NCBI GenBank assembly: GCA_963774415.1
Contig: CAVZEU010000003.1
Span: 868,001 to 932,000, forward strand
Direction of reading: 5' to 3'
Source: SZUA-36 sp963774415
GTDB lineage: Bacteria > Pseudomonadota > Gammaproteobacteria > Xanthomonadales > SZUA-36
DNA: 64,000 nucleotides
Positions 19,018 to 28,807 of this stretch are shown here, in pieces. A model generated the notes under the pieces. That model saw only the letters and a list, made by a program, of their open reading frames with translations, made no database searches and had not been told where the DNA came from. The first letter of the stretch is position 1, and each line of letters opens with the position of its first letter. Position numbers and translations under genes: made by a program.

Positions 19018-19052
19018 AAAAAAGACAACCCCGCCCAGTGGGCGGGGTTGTC
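19018..19052 (-). terminator. Rho-independent terminator of the DUF1329 operon
   Basis: A perfect 13-bp stem (19024-19036 with 19040-19052) with a 3-nt loop is followed on the minus strand by six T residues (complement of 19018-19023). It lies 20 bp after the DUF1329 stop. Confidence 0.9.
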
Positions 19053-19071
19053 GGTGACGCGGTGGATCGGG

Positions 19072-20346
19072 CTACAGGTTCTTGGCTTCTTCCGCCAAGG
19101 CGCCGGAAGCCGCTTTCTTCAACACGTTTGGATTGAAGAACTCCGGCGACAGGCAATTCAGCTTGTCCAGCCCGATGCGGATATAGGTTGCGCGCTCGTT
19201 CTGGAAATCGATGGCCATCGTATGCGTGAATCCGTACCCGGGCGCGCCGTCACAGGTCGTGATGGGCGAATACGATTGACGCCAGATCCGCCAGAACTGA
19301 CCCTTGCGGTCGTACAACTCGCCGTGATAGTAGAAGGGGTACTTCGCGTCCATGTAGAGCACCTTCTTGCTGTACGGATGCTCATCCGGCGGTACGCCTT
19401 CGACGACATAGACCTCTTTGGGCTCCCACACCAGGCCCTTGGGGTTCCAGTGAGGAAACTCGTCTTCCTTGACGGCATCCGCGAACGTATACGGGATGTT
19501 GGGGTCCTTGGCCGTGGTTACCGCCAGGATCTTGCGCTTGCCCTTGCACTGCCAGCTCTTGAACCAGCCGGGATAGCCCAGCACACCCTGGTTGTCGTCG
19601 TTGAGAAGATCCATTTTCGGCTGCGGATCCATCCAGGACTTGCCGCCGGCGATGCGGCGTACGCGGCGCAGTGCTTTCACGTAGGCCCAGCCGTCGTCGG
19701 GCCTGCCATTGTTGTATTGCTTCGTGAAAACACCGATGCCCGCGATGTCGTAGGGTTGGGTCAGCACCAGCAGGTAACGCGCGTGGTCGGTCGGGGAACC
19801 GATTCTGGGTTCGCCCCTGGTGCGGCCTTCGAAGATCGATTTGGCGCTCCAGGCCTCGAAGTGATCGATTTCACCGCGGTGGGCGTCGTATATTTTCACG
19901 TCGCCGAGTGCGATCCAGCTGTTGCCCATGATGGGATTGGCGTAGAAGTGATCCCAGGCCAGTTTCCAGCCGCAGTCGGGGTCGTCCGGATCGACATCCG
20001 TGAACGGGATACCCGCGGTGTAGTTGGAAACGGTCTTGTCTTGATTGAGCTTGGCCTGGCCCTTGTATTTCTCGGTCGCGGCGTCATAGGCCGGATCGAT
20101 CTTCAATGGGTGTGAATGGCCCAGCTTCATCTCCAGGGCGTAATCACGCACCCACAGCTGAAACTTCTCGGTCAGAAGGTCCCTGATCTTGGTGCCTTCG
20201 AAGGTGTCATCCATGATCTGATCGAGGTTCTTTGCATTGATGACGGTGCCTTCCGGCAGTTCCTCGGCAAAACCCGTGAGGCCAAGGGAAAGCAGCAGGG
20301 CGCCCGTCAGTAGCCTAAATGTCATTCGTTTACTCGTGTTCATCAT
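19072..20346 (-). CDS. DUF1329 family exported protein
   Basis: A 424-residue exported protein with a signal peptide (FRLLTGALLLSLGLTGFAEE). The mature part fits the DUF1329 family: it begins LPEGTVINAKNLDQIMDDTFEG and contains YVKALRRVRRIAGG, the stretch PKEVYVVEGVPPDEHPYSKK, and a C-terminal LDKLNCLSPEFFNPN. DUF1329 is regarded as having a LolA/LolB-like fold and accompanies DUF1302 outer-membrane proteins and RND transporters in many proteobacteria. It is the last gene of the four-gene unit and is followed by a terminator. My inference is a periplasmic or outer-membrane-associated carrier for a hydrophobic substrate; the substrate is unknown. Confidence 0.85.
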   Translation of the reverse strand: MMNTSKRMTFRLLTGALLLSLGLTGFAEELPEGTVINAKNLDQIMDDTFEGTKIRDLLTEKFQLWVRDYALEMKLGHSHPLKIDPAYDAATEKYKGQAKLNQDKTVSNYTAGIPFTDVDPDDPDCGWKLAWDHFYANPIMGNSWIALGDVKIYDAHRGEIDHFEAWSAKSIFEGRTRGEPRIGSPTDHARYLLVLTQPYDIAGIGVFTKQYNNGRPDDGWAYVKALRRVRRIAGGKSWMDPQPKMDLLNDDNQGVLGYPGWFKSWQCKGKRKILAVTTAKDPNIPYTFADAVKEDEFPHWNPKGLVWEPKEVYVVEGVPPDEHPYSKKVLYMDAKYPFYYHGELYDRKGQFWRIWRQSYSPITTCDGAPGYGFTHTMAIDFQNERATYIRIGLDKLNCLSPEFFNPNVLKKAASGALAEEAKNL

Positions 20347-20385
20347 TCATTACCTCACACATTAGATTGCGGCGTTACGGCTTCC

Positions 20386-21921
20386 TCAGAACTGGAAAGT
20401 CGTACGCAGCAGCAATTGGTCGTTGTGGTCGAAATAACCGACGATGCTGCCGTCCGGCGCCGATGGGTTGGTGATCGCCTTTCCGCCGAGAGCCAGGTCA
20501 GCTTCCAGTTTGAAGCGCCAATGCGGTCCCCACTGGTATTCCAGTGACGGGATCACGAAGGCGCCGCCCTGGGTCAGGTCGGCAATACCCACCAACGTAG
20601 CGATGAGCGAGTCATGCATATACGGCAGCGTCAGGATGCCGGTGGCGAGGACGTTGTGTTCCCGGTATATACCGGAACCGGTAAAGTTGCCGATTGCGTC
20701 CGAATGGCTTACGCCAGGCAGGTACCAGTCGAAGACCTGCACCGTGAACAGGCTCTGGCTGCTGGTTCCGAGCACCCGCATCAGGCGCGGGTTGGCATCG
20801 AAACCGAGCAGGATGTTGTAGGCGTCCTTTTTCACGACTTGCAGCGGCAACGGCATCGTCGCGCCGCTCGAGAACTTCCGGTTCGGGGTATAGGCGACTT
20901 CGGCGCGGTAGGTGATATCTAGTGCGGCTATATAACTGCTGAGCGTGGCGCCCACGGTGTCCGTTTCAGGATACACGAATTCCAGGCCGAAGGTCTGCGG
21001 GTTCAGTACGAGGATCGGATCCTGCTGGAAGCCGCCCTGGCCATGGTAGTACATCAGGGAGTAGTCGATAGCCTCGTTCTCTCCGAGCAGGCCGGACCAA
21101 CGGGCGCCGTAGTGCGCGTTGTCGGTGTCGCCGTACTTGCTGTGGTAGTTGAAGATCGCTCCGACGGGGTTACCGAAGATTCCCAGCGCTGGGCCGTCGA
21201 CCACGTTGCTGGCCAGCGGGAAGCCCCTGCTGCCGTTGGCCGACCAGCGGCCGCCGAAGGTCGGGATGCTGTTGCCGATCCACGTGGACTTGTCCAGCCC
21301 GGGCCGAACGACGACTTGCAGGTTGCCGTGCAGTTCCGGCACCCTGAAAGTTCCGTTGAGCAGCATCAGGGGCTTGCGAACGTCCTCGTTTTCAGGCACG
21401 TAAAAGCTCCGCCACTTGAAGTTGTAGCCATGGATCACATCGGTGGCGTGGAAGAAGTCGGTCTCCCCCCAAACCACCTGCTGCCGCCCGATGCGCATCG
21501 AAAAGCGGTCGTTCACATCCCAATCGAAAAACAGTTCACGCAGGTCTACTTCATCGTATTCATCTTCGAAATCCGATTTCCGTCCCGGGTTCGCCGTGTC
21601 CAGCGCGCGCAGGGAATTTGCCGCGTCTTCCAGGCGCTCTTCGTAATCCGTCAAAAACTCCTTCGACGCCCTGAAGCGGGCCGTCCAGCGCAGCGGTCCC
21701 GTGTTGGTCGAGGCGTCCAGGAACAAGGTCCAACGGTTCATGGACGCGTCCCACCTGTCGTTCTGGGGAGTTTCCGGCGGGTTGCCGAGATTCCAACTGG
21801 TGTATTGCCGCAAATATCCGGTCACCCGGAAAGGGCCGAAATCAGAAGCCTGGACCGCCGTTGACGCCAACGACAGGCCAAGCAATAACGCCAGCAGACT
21901 CATTGTCACTCTTGCTCTCAT
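20386..21921 (-). CDS. DUF1302 family outer-membrane protein
   Basis: I place the start at the ATG complementary to 21919-21921, preceded by AGGAGA, giving 511 residues with signal peptide MSLLALLLGLSLASTAVQA. The mature protein is rich in alternating beta segments and ends in Phe (LLRTTFQF), the C-terminal mark of outer-membrane barrels. Internal motifs such as RIGRQQVVWGETDFFHATDVI are characteristic of DUF1302 proteins. It lies 39 bp upstream of DUF1329 in the same transcription direction. A pore or binding barrel for hydrophobic compounds is an inference from context. A 177-bp gap separates it from the RND gene upstream, so an internal promoter is possible but I see none clearly. Confidence 0.85.
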   Translation of the reverse strand: MRARVTMSLLALLLGLSLASTAVQASDFGPFRVTGYLRQYTSWNLGNPPETPQNDRWDASMNRWTLFLDASTNTGPLRWTARFRASKEFLTDYEERLEDAANSLRALDTANPGRKSDFEDEYDEVDLRELFFDWDVNDRFSMRIGRQQVVWGETDFFHATDVIHGYNFKWRSFYVPENEDVRKPLMLLNGTFRVPELHGNLQVVVRPGLDKSTWIGNSIPTFGGRWSANGSRGFPLASNVVDGPALGIFGNPVGAIFNYHSKYGDTDNAHYGARWSGLLGENEAIDYSLMYYHGQGGFQQDPILVLNPQTFGLEFVYPETDTVGATLSSYIAALDITYRAEVAYTPNRKFSSGATMPLPLQVVKKDAYNILLGFDANPRLMRVLGTSSQSLFTVQVFDWYLPGVSHSDAIGNFTGSGIYREHNVLATGILTLPYMHDSLIATLVGIADLTQGGAFVIPSLEYQWGPHWRFKLEADLALGGKAITNPSAPDGSIVGYFDHNDQLLLRTTFQF

Positions 21922-22098
21922 CACTATTCTCTCCTGTTGCGCCTTGATTGGCTGTAACCTTTCTCTATCCCAATTGGCTAAACGATCGTCCGTCATAGCC
22001 CCTACCTGTTGTTGTTATTCGAAAATAGCGTTTCGATCGCCATGTGTTGCAGCGACCGCAAAACCGAATTCGTGCACCTTGGTCCACCGTCCATACGT

Positions 22099-24438
22099 TC
22101 AGCCCGGCTCCCGCTTGGAACGCCGCAGTAAAAAGCGCGGCTTGAATACGTAGATCATCGATGGGATCACCAACAAACTGCTGATGGCCGAGACCGACAT
22201 CCACAATGATATCATCAAGCCCATTTCCGCCTGGAAACGGAGGGAGGAAAAGAAGTACCAGAGCGCGACTGAACTCACCATGGCCAGCGCCGTGATGAAG
22301 ACGCCCCGGCCTGCGTTCGTCAGTCCGAAATAGATACTCTTCCGCAGGTCCCCGGATTTGACATAGTTGTCGGATATGCTTTCGGCGATATAAAACGCGT
22401 AGTCGACGCCCACGCCGATACCAAGCGCGGCGACCGGCAGCGTATTGATATTGAGGCCGATGCCGTACAGGCTCATAAAGGCGAAGCTGAAAGTATTCGA
22501 AAGAACCACGATCGGCAGAAAGAACAGGCCGGCCTGCGGCGTCCGGTAAGCCAGGGCGCAAAAAGTAAAGAGTAACAACAGGGCCAGCGCGATACTCTGT
22601 AACTGCCCCGACAGGATCACCTCGTTGACGGCTGCGAGGATGCCGATCAGGCCGCCCGCCAGGCGATAGTGGGCCCCGTCCATCGGGTTGTCTTTCTGGA
22701 AGTCCTTAATGGTCTTGATACCTTTGCGTATCGTTGTGCCCTTGTGGTCGCGGAAATACATCAGCACCGACCCGTTTTGGTACTTTCGGTCGATGTACCG
22801 GTCGATGTCGCCCGGGTCCGAACTGGCGGTGGCCAGGTAGATCATCTCCGCGTTGCCCACCGGGTCGTCCGCGACCTTGTAATAGCGCGGGTTGCCTTCA
22901 TGCAGGGCCATGTTGACAGGCCTGATGATGTCGGCGATGGAAACCGCGGCGCCGACTTCCGGCAATGCTTCGATGTACTTCTGAAAGTAGGAAATATTGG
23001 CGAGGACATCCGGGCGCTTGAGTGTGTTTTCTTCATCCCCCTCGACCACGACGAACATGCGGTCACTGCCGGGGTAGTGAGAGTTGATCGCGGCATCGTC
23101 GCGATTGTATTGTGAATCCTGCCACAGGATCGGAGAACCGGCATTGGTATCGCCGATGTTGATGTCCTTGGCGATAAAACCCGTGATGACGAGCAGGACC
23201 AGGCTGGTCGTGAGGATGGTGACAGCGCTGCGCCGGCTCGTCGTGGCCCGGGCGCACAGCTGCAGTAACTTGATGATGGCCCTGTCGGCGCCCAGCCGGA
23301 CGAGCCGGTGTTCATGGTTGCTCCTGGTCCATGACAAGACCACCGGGATCATCATGATGGTGCAGATGGCCATCGTCCCCAGCCACAACGCCCCGAGCAG
23401 GGAGGCCTTTTGCAACAGCGGTATCGGCGTCAGCGCCACGATCATTACCGCACCGGCGTCGGTGGCGAGTCCCAGCGTCCCCGGGCGCAACAGTTTTGCC
23501 AGTGAAATCCTGGCCGCGTCCAGCGGGTCAAGCACGCCGGAAAAGCGTTCGTGTTCGAAGGCCAGCACCAATTGCACGCCGTGTGATACGGCCCTCGCGG
23601 CAATCAGGAACGTAATGACGATGGCCAGGGGGTCGAGATTGATGCCGATGATCTCGATAATTCCAAGTGCCCAGACACCCGATATGGCCGCGGACAAAAG
23701 CGGCAGGAACATACCCCTGAGCGTGCCGATCGTCACCAGCAAAATCAGCGAAATGACCAGCGTGATGTAGCCGACGATACGAAACGTCTCCGGCAAATGC
23801 TTGATCACCAGCCCTGCGAGGACGGGCTGGCCGACGACGCGGATGGTGATGCCGGGCTTATGGATCTTGGCTACGAGATCCAGTATTTCCGGATAGATCT
23901 TGTTGTAGTCCACCAGCCGATCGATAAAATCAACCGTGATCAGCGCTGACTTCAGATCGCGGGCCACGTACTGACCGTAGACCAGCGGGTTGGCAATGAC
24001 GTTGTTCTTCAGCCGCTGGATTTCGGCGTCGGTCTTGGGCAAGTGAGGCCACATCAGCGGTTCGGCCACGATGCCTTCAGTCGAGGCCTTGATGGTTTTC
24101 AGTTTTTTCGTCGCCAGCGAGATGATCTGAAACTGGTTGACGCCGTCCAGGTACTGCACACCCGTGGTGAGGTCATCTACGACTTTCAGCGTCTCGTAAT
24201 TGAAGATATCTCCCTGGGCGACTTCGACCATCAGGGAAACCTGGTTGGCACCGCCGAAGGTAAGCTTGTATTTCTCGTTGGTTTTTATATAGGGATGATT
24301 CGGCGGCTGCAGGTCCGCAAATTCCGTCTTGATATTGACCCTGACCGCAAAAACCCCAAAGACCAGGGTCAGCACGGCGATCATCGACAGGATCGCGTAG
24401 CGGTGGTGGAGAAAGAACCTGGCGATTTTCTTTTCCAT
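22099..24438 (-). CDS. RND superfamily (MMPL/HAE3-like) transporter
   Basis: A 779-residue inner-membrane protein with the two-fold RND layout. Helix 1 (about 12-32) is followed by a first periplasmic loop (about 33-220), five helices (about 225-370), helix 7 near 405-425, a second loop to about 610 and a final helix bundle ending RFLLRRSKREPG. The conserved GIGVGVDYAFYIAESI segment in the second half is the proton-relay-type helix of this group; the first half has AISGVWALGIIEIIGINLDPLAIVI, quoted in parts. These single-protein RNDs handle lipids, hopanoids or other hydrophobic molecules. Its neighbours DUF1302 and DUF1329 support an envelope-spanning route. Confidence 0.88.
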   Translation of the reverse strand: MEKKIARFFLHHRYAILSMIAVLTLVFGVFAVRVNIKTEFADLQPPNHPYIKTNEKYKLTFGGANQVSLMVEVAQGDIFNYETLKVVDDLTTGVQYLDGVNQFQIISLATKKLKTIKASTEGIVAEPLMWPHLPKTDAEIQRLKNNVIANPLVYGQYVARDLKSALITVDFIDRLVDYNKIYPEILDLVAKIHKPGITIRVVGQPVLAGLVIKHLPETFRIVGYITLVISLILLVTIGTLRGMFLPLLSAAISGVWALGIIEIIGINLDPLAIVITFLIAARAVSHGVQLVLAFEHERFSGVLDPLDAARISLAKLLRPGTLGLATDAGAVMIVALTPIPLLQKASLLGALWLGTMAICTIMMIPVVLSWTRSNHEHRLVRLGADRAIIKLLQLCARATTSRRSAVTILTTSLVLLVITGFIAKDINIGDTNAGSPILWQDSQYNRDDAAINSHYPGSDRMFVVVEGDEENTLKRPDVLANISYFQKYIEALPEVGAAVSIADIIRPVNMALHEGNPRYYKVADDPVGNAEMIYLATASSDPGDIDRYIDRKYQNGSVLMYFRDHKGTTIRKGIKTIKDFQKDNPMDGAHYRLAGGLIGILAAVNEVILSGQLQSIALALLLLFTFCALAYRTPQAGLFFLPIVVLSNTFSFAFMSLYGIGLNINTLPVAALGIGVGVDYAFYIAESISDNYVKSGDLRKSIYFGLTNAGRGVFITALAMVSSVALWYFFSSLRFQAEMGLMISLWMSVSAISSLLVIPSMIYVFKPRFLLRRSKREPG

Positions 24439-24491
24439 GGCGCGACCGTTATCCCGCGGATAGCGCGTCGGCGAAGACGGCGGCTGAGACG

Positions 24492-25490
24492 TTACTGAAA
24501 GACATGCCAGTCTTCCCCGACATGCAGGCCGAGATTGGATCCCGCGATCAAAAGCTTGTTCGCGGACAGCGGTGTGACCTGGGTGTACCAGCCGGAGTTG
24601 TTGGCATGTATCCGCCCGACATGCACCGGCCGTCCGTCTTCGGAAAATATCGCCAGAACGCCGGTGTCGCCGATGGCGACGAAGTACTCGCCGTTCCAGC
24701 TGACGTCAAAGAAATGCGCCTGGGTTACGTCCGGCACCAGCGTCCAGCTGTCACCGCCGTCGGCACTCGAGAAGACCGTGCCGGATAAGCCCACCACGAG
24801 GCCATGCTGCCGGTCGGAGAAGGCGATGGCCATGAGGCTCGAGCCATCCGTCGGCGTCTCGATTTCCTGCCAGCTTGCGCCGTCGTCGACAGAGCGCTGC
24901 ATGCGGCCGAACTCACCCACCACCCAGACGCTGCCGTCGGGGGCAACGGTGATATCGTTCCATGCCAGATCCTCCTGCGCATGCACCATTTTCCACGTTT
25001 TGCCGCGGTCGTTGCTTTTCATCACCGTCGCCATGGTGCCGGATAACCAGGCCTCGCCGCTGGCGGGGTCGGCGTAGACTTGCAAAAGCTGGTCCCCGAA
25101 CTCATATGTTTCGATGGGGCTTTTGCTCCAGGACTTGCCGCCGTCGTCGGTTGTCAAAACGGTCGCCAGATCCCCGACCACGATGGCCGAGCGGCTGTCC
25201 CACGGGGCCATGGATTGAAGGTTGCGCTTGGTGCCGGATTTCTGGATGTGCCAGTTCCCGCCGGCGTTGTCTGAACGGATGATCTTGCCGTTGTTGCCGA
25301 CAGCCCAGAATACTTTGTGCGGTTGGTCCGGGGAAACGACGCTGTAATAGTGGTCACGGTAAGCAAACATCGTCGGCGTATAGCCGGGCACCGTCACCGA
25401 GGGCTTGACGTAAAATGCGACGTAGAGCAAACCGCCGACGATGAACAGGGAAGCCAGAATTTCGAGGACATTTTCGAGGGTTTTATTCAT
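24492..25490 (-). CDS. YCF48-like beta-propeller protein, membrane-anchored
   Basis: The ATG complementary to 25488-25490 gives 332 residues. An N-terminal anchor (VLEILASLFIVGGLLYVAFYV, about 8-28) is followed by repeated propeller blades with the YCF48/sialidase-type signature: IIRSDNAGGNWHI, LTTDDGGKSW, MKSNDRGKTWK, QRSVDDGASWQE and FSSADGGDSW. In plastids and cyanobacteria Ycf48 assists photosystem II assembly, but proteobacterial relatives occur beside RND/DUF1302/DUF1329 genes and have no assigned role. It is the first gene of the operon. A scaffold or assembly role for the RND system is my inference. Confidence 0.82.
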   Translation of the reverse strand: MNKTLENVLEILASLFIVGGLLYVAFYVKPSVTVPGYTPTMFAYRDHYYSVVSPDQPHKVFWAVGNNGKIIRSDNAGGNWHIQKSGTKRNLQSMAPWDSRSAIVVGDLATVLTTDDGGKSWSKSPIETYEFGDQLLQVYADPASGEAWLSGTMATVMKSNDRGKTWKMVHAQEDLAWNDITVAPDGSVWVVGEFGRMQRSVDDGASWQEIETPTDGSSLMAIAFSDRQHGLVVGLSGTVFSSADGGDSWTLVPDVTQAHFFDVSWNGEYFVAIGDTGVLAIFSEDGRPVHVGRIHANNSGWYTQVTPLSANKLLIAGSNLGLHVGEDWHVFQ

Positions 25491-25893
25491 GCAAACGGGC
25501 GACCGGCGGTGCCAGGGAATATGCGGGCAGTGACAAGCAAAACCGCAGCGTGAACCCGATGGCCCCCACCCCGGACGCGACATCCAGATTTGTCACTTTG
25601 ATACGGTCGCATCGATCCTGTCGTCAGTTTGAACGAATTTAAAATACTAGAGATGCAGCAGGGGCTGATCTTGCCCCTCAGTGCGCCTTACATTGACTGC
25701 GAGTGTTAATGATTTTGGCGTCGGGGCAGGCCATTGGATGCGTCCGAAGATGGCGGTACGCTGTTGCGGGGTGTATTCTGTCACGCGCTGCGCACCGCGC
25801 TTGATGGGAATAAGAATTGTTTCGATAAAATGCTGATCGAACATGTTGTTTTTACGGGCTTTTTCAGGACATTAATTTAGGCGAACTGAAGCA
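25491..25893. other. Divergent intergenic region between YCF48-like gene and miaB
   Basis: These 403 bp separate the minus-strand envelope operon from miaB. A candidate miaB promoter is TTGATG (25801-25806) with TAAAAT (25826-25831), but the 19-bp spacer is long. A 65-codon frame on the minus strand (25647-25844) reads like ordinary protein in part (FGRIQWPAPTPKSLTLAVNV) but has no recognisable family and no good ribosome binding site, so I do not call it a gene. Confidence 0.5.
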
Positions 25894-27228
25894 ATGGCAG
25901 GCAAACTTTATATCAAGACACACGGCTGTCAGATGAACGAGTACGATTCCGGCAAGATGGCGGATGTGCTGGCCGCTTCGCATGACCTGGAATTGACCGA
26001 GAATGAGGCGGAAGCCGACGTCATACTGGTCAATACCTGTTCGATCCGCGAGAAAGCGCAGGAGAAGGTGTTTTCCCAGCTCGGCCGCTGGAAACACCTT
26101 AAACGTAATGGCAAAAAAGTCGTCATCGGCGTCGGCGGGTGCGTCGCCAGCCAGGAGGGCGAGGCCATCATCAGGCGTGCGCCCCACGTGGACATGGTGT
26201 TCGGGCCGCAAACCCTGCACCGCCTGCCGGACATGCTCGATTCGGTCCTGAATCACGGTCAACCGGCGGTGGATATCTCTTTTCCGGAAATCGAAAAATT
26301 CGATAAGCTGCCGCAACCGGGGGCAAGGGGGCCGGGCGCCTTTGTTTCGGTGATGGAAGGCTGCAGTAAATACTGCACGTTCTGCGTCGTGCCCTATACC
26401 CGCGGCGAGGAGGTCAGCCGGCCGCTCGATGACGTCGTCGCCGAATGCGCTGCGCTGGCGCGGCGGGGTGTCAAGGAAATCAACCTGCTGGGGCAAAATG
26501 TCAATGCCTATGCGGGTGCGTTGCATGACGGCGGCGAGGCCGACCTGGCGTTGCTGATCCATTATGTCGCCGCGATCGGGGGCATCGAGAGGATCCGCTT
26601 CACGACCTCGCACCCGGTGGAGTTTTCCACCAGTCTGATCGAGGCCTTCGGTGAAGTGCCGGCGCTGGCCAACTATGTCCACCTGCCCGTGCAGAGCGGC
26701 TCTGACCGCGTCCTGGCGATGATGAAGCGCGGCCACACGGTGCTCGAGTACAAGCAAAAAATACGCCGCCTCCGTGAGCAGCGGCCTGACATCAGCCTGT
26801 CGTCGGATTTCATCGTTGGCTTCCCGGGTGAAACCGAGCGGGATTTCGAAGCGACGATGGACCTGATCGCCGAGATGAACTTCGACCAGAGCTTCAGTTT
26901 CATCTACAGCGCCCGGCCCGGCACGCCGGCCGCGTCATTGCCGGATGAGACACCGGTCGAAGTCAAGAAGGAAAGGCTGGCACGGCTGCAGGCGCGCCTG
27001 AACCGGCAGGCCGCCGCCATCAGCAAGGCGATGGTGGGCAGCGTGCAGCGAATCCTGGTCGAAGGCGTCAGCAGGAAAGATCCGAAGCAGTTGGCCGGGC
27101 GCACCGAGAACAACCGGGTGGTCAATTTCGACGGCCCGCCGCGCCTGCAGGGCGAGTTCGTGGACGTGGTCGTTACCGAGGCAATGAGCCATTCGCTGCG
27201 GGCGCGTGTCCTCACCGCGGACGGGTAG
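25894..27228 (+). CDS. miaB: tRNA-2-methylthio-N6-dimethylallyladenosine synthase MiaB
   Basis: Radical-SAM methylthiotransferase that adds the 2-methylthio group to i6A37 of tRNAs. The 444-residue protein has the N-terminal MTTase domain with Cys12 (KTHGCQMNEYDS), NTCSIREKAQEKVF and GGCVAS binding one iron-sulfur cluster. The radical-SAM CxxxCxxC follows in GCSKYCTFCVVPYTRGEE (about 157-164). The C-terminal TRAM domain covers about 375-440 (RILVEGVSRKD ... GRTENNRVVNF). It heads the conserved miaB-phoH-ybeY-corC operon, with 12 bp to the next gene. Confidence 0.97.
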   Translation: MAGKLYIKTHGCQMNEYDSGKMADVLAASHDLELTENEAEADVILVNTCSIREKAQEKVFSQLGRWKHLKRNGKKVVIGVGGCVASQEGEAIIRRAPHVDMVFGPQTLHRLPDMLDSVLNHGQPAVDISFPEIEKFDKLPQPGARGPGAFVSVMEGCSKYCTFCVVPYTRGEEVSRPLDDVVAECAALARRGVKEINLLGQNVNAYAGALHDGGEADLALLIHYVAAIGGIERIRFTTSHPVEFSTSLIEAFGEVPALANYVHLPVQSGSDRVLAMMKRGHTVLEYKQKIRRLREQRPDISLSSDFIVGFPGETERDFEATMDLIAEMNFDQSFSFIYSARPGTPAASLPDETPVEVKKERLARLQARLNRQAAAISKAMVGSVQRILVEGVSRKDPKQLAGRTENNRVVNFDGPPRLQGEFVDVVVTEAMSHSLRARVLTADG

Positions 27229-27240
27229 CGCACGCATCTC

Positions 27241-28224
27241 ATGAGCCAGACGATCAACCTGGAACTGGAGCCTGCCGACACCGAACGGCTGGCCAACCTG
27301 TGCGGACAGTTCGACCAGCACCTGAAGCAGATCGAGAGCCGCCTGCAGGTCGATATCTTTTGCCGCGGCAACCTGTTCACGGTGCAGGGGGAGGCGCGCC
27401 AGGCGCGCGCCGCGGGCCGCTTGCTGAAGCAGCTCTATGCGCTCTCGGCCGAGGAGTACCTGACCCCCGAAAGCGTCAACCTGCAGTTGCAGGACTCCGG
27501 CGTCAGCGAAATCGCCGATGCGGACGAGGCGGACTGGCAGGCGGACGAAATCACGGTTAATACACGGCGCGGATCCATCCGCGGCCGTGGTCCCAATCAG
27601 AAGGGGTATCTGAAGAACATTGCCTCGCACGCCGTGAATTTTGGTATCGGGCCCGCCGGCACCGGCAAGACCTACCTGGCGGTCGCGAGCGCCGTGTCCG
27701 CATTCCAGCAGGACCGGGTGCAGCGAATCGTGCTGGTGCGGCCGGCCGTGGAGGCGGGCGAGAGACTGGGTTTTCTGCCGGGCGACCTGGCACAGAAAGT
27801 CGATCCGTACCTGCGGCCGTTGTACGACGCCCTTTACGAGATGCTCGGTTTCGATCACGTCTCGCGCCTGATCGAGCGCAACGTCATCGAGGTCGCGCCG
27901 CTGGCGTTCATGCGCGGGCGCACGCTCAACGATGCCTTCGTCATCCTCGACGAGGCGCAGAACACCACCACGGAACAGATGAAGATGTTCTTAACGCGCA
28001 TCGGTTTCGGCTCCACGGCGGTGATCACCGGTGACGTTACCCAGATCGACCTGCCGCGGCACCAGTTGTCCGGCTTGAAACAGGCGGTCAGTGTGCTGAA
28101 GGACGTGGAGGGCATTTCGTTCAGCTTTTTCACCGCCAGGGACGTTGTGCGCCATCCGATGGTGCAGAGAATCGTGGAGGCCTACGACCAGGCGGAACCC
28201 GAAGAGGGCGGCGAGGGCGGATGA
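27241..28224 (+). CDS. ybeZ: PhoH-like ATPase (YbeZ)
   Basis: A 327-residue P-loop NTPase of the PhoH family that works with YbeY in RNA metabolism. An N-terminal KH-like region of about 100 residues precedes the PhoH core. Walker A is GIGPAGTGKTYLAVASAV (about 137-154), Walker B is DAFVILDEAQNTTTEQMKMF, and the core ends with TGDVTQIDLPRHQLSGL. It sits between miaB and ybeY with gaps of 12 and 6 bp, the standard operon order. Confidence 0.94.
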   Translation: MSQTINLELEPADTERLANLCGQFDQHLKQIESRLQVDIFCRGNLFTVQGEARQARAAGRLLKQLYALSAEEYLTPESVNLQLQDSGVSEIADADEADWQADEITVNTRRGSIRGRGPNQKGYLKNIASHAVNFGIGPAGTGKTYLAVASAVSAFQQDRVQRIVLVRPAVEAGERLGFLPGDLAQKVDPYLRPLYDALYEMLGFDHVSRLIERNVIEVAPLAFMRGRTLNDAFVILDEAQNTTTEQMKMFLTRIGFGSTAVITGDVTQIDLPRHQLSGLKQAVSVLKDVEGISFSFFTARDVVRHPMVQRIVEAYDQAEPEEGGEGG

Positions 28225-28230
28225 AGCGGC

Positions 28231-28725
28231 ATGCGCCTTGACCTGGATATCCAGAAGGCGGCCGGCATCCGCGGCGCGCCCGCCGATGGCGAATTCCGCC
28301 GCTGGGCACAAGCGGTCCTGGCGGGCAGGCGGGAGCGTTGCGAGGTGGCCCTGCGTATTGTCGGCGAGAGCGAGTCACGGCGATTCAACCGCGCGTACCG
28401 CAAGCGCGACCAGGCCACCAATGTGCTTTCGTTCCCGGCCGACCTGCCGCCGGGTTTGCCGCAGGATGTCCGCGCCGCCGTGCTCGGCGATATCATGATC
28501 TGCGCGCCGCTGGTCGTCCGCGAGGCCGCGCAGCTCGGCGTGCCCGAGCCGCACCATTGGGCGCACCTGACGGTCCACGGTCTGCTGCACCTGCTCGGCT
28601 ACGAGCACGAAGACGATGCCGAGGCGCGGCGAATGGAGTCGCTGGAGACAAAAATACTGGCGGGCCTGGGTATTGCCGATCCCTATGCCGCCGCGCTTGA
28701 CCCGGATTTTTCACGCCGATGCTGA
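28231..28725 (+). CDS. ybeY: Endoribonuclease YbeY, rRNA maturation factor
   Basis: Zinc-dependent single-strand endoribonuclease required for 16S rRNA 3' maturation and ribosome quality control. The 164-residue protein carries the zinc motif HGLLHLLGYEH (about residues 115-125) and the upstream RKRDQATNVLSFP segment typical of the UPF0054 family. It follows ybeZ by 6 bp. An 82-bp gap separates it from corC. Confidence 0.95.
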   Translation: MRLDLDIQKAAGIRGAPADGEFRRWAQAVLAGRRERCEVALRIVGESESRRFNRAYRKRDQATNVLSFPADLPPGLPQDVRAAVLGDIMICAPLVVREAAQLGVPEPHHWAHLTVHGLLHLLGYEHEDDAEARRMESLETKILAGLGIADPYAAALDPDFSRRC

Positions 28726-28807
28726 AATGTCCGCGGGGTTCTGGTAAAAACAGCTTTACAGGTGCTCCGCTGCCGGTAAATTTTCAGGCTGGGAAACCCT
28801 GACCACT

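Noticed and set aside
25647..25844. 65-codon frame on the minus strand before miaB
   Set aside because: No recognisable family, weak start context and no operon partner; noted as intergenic content only.
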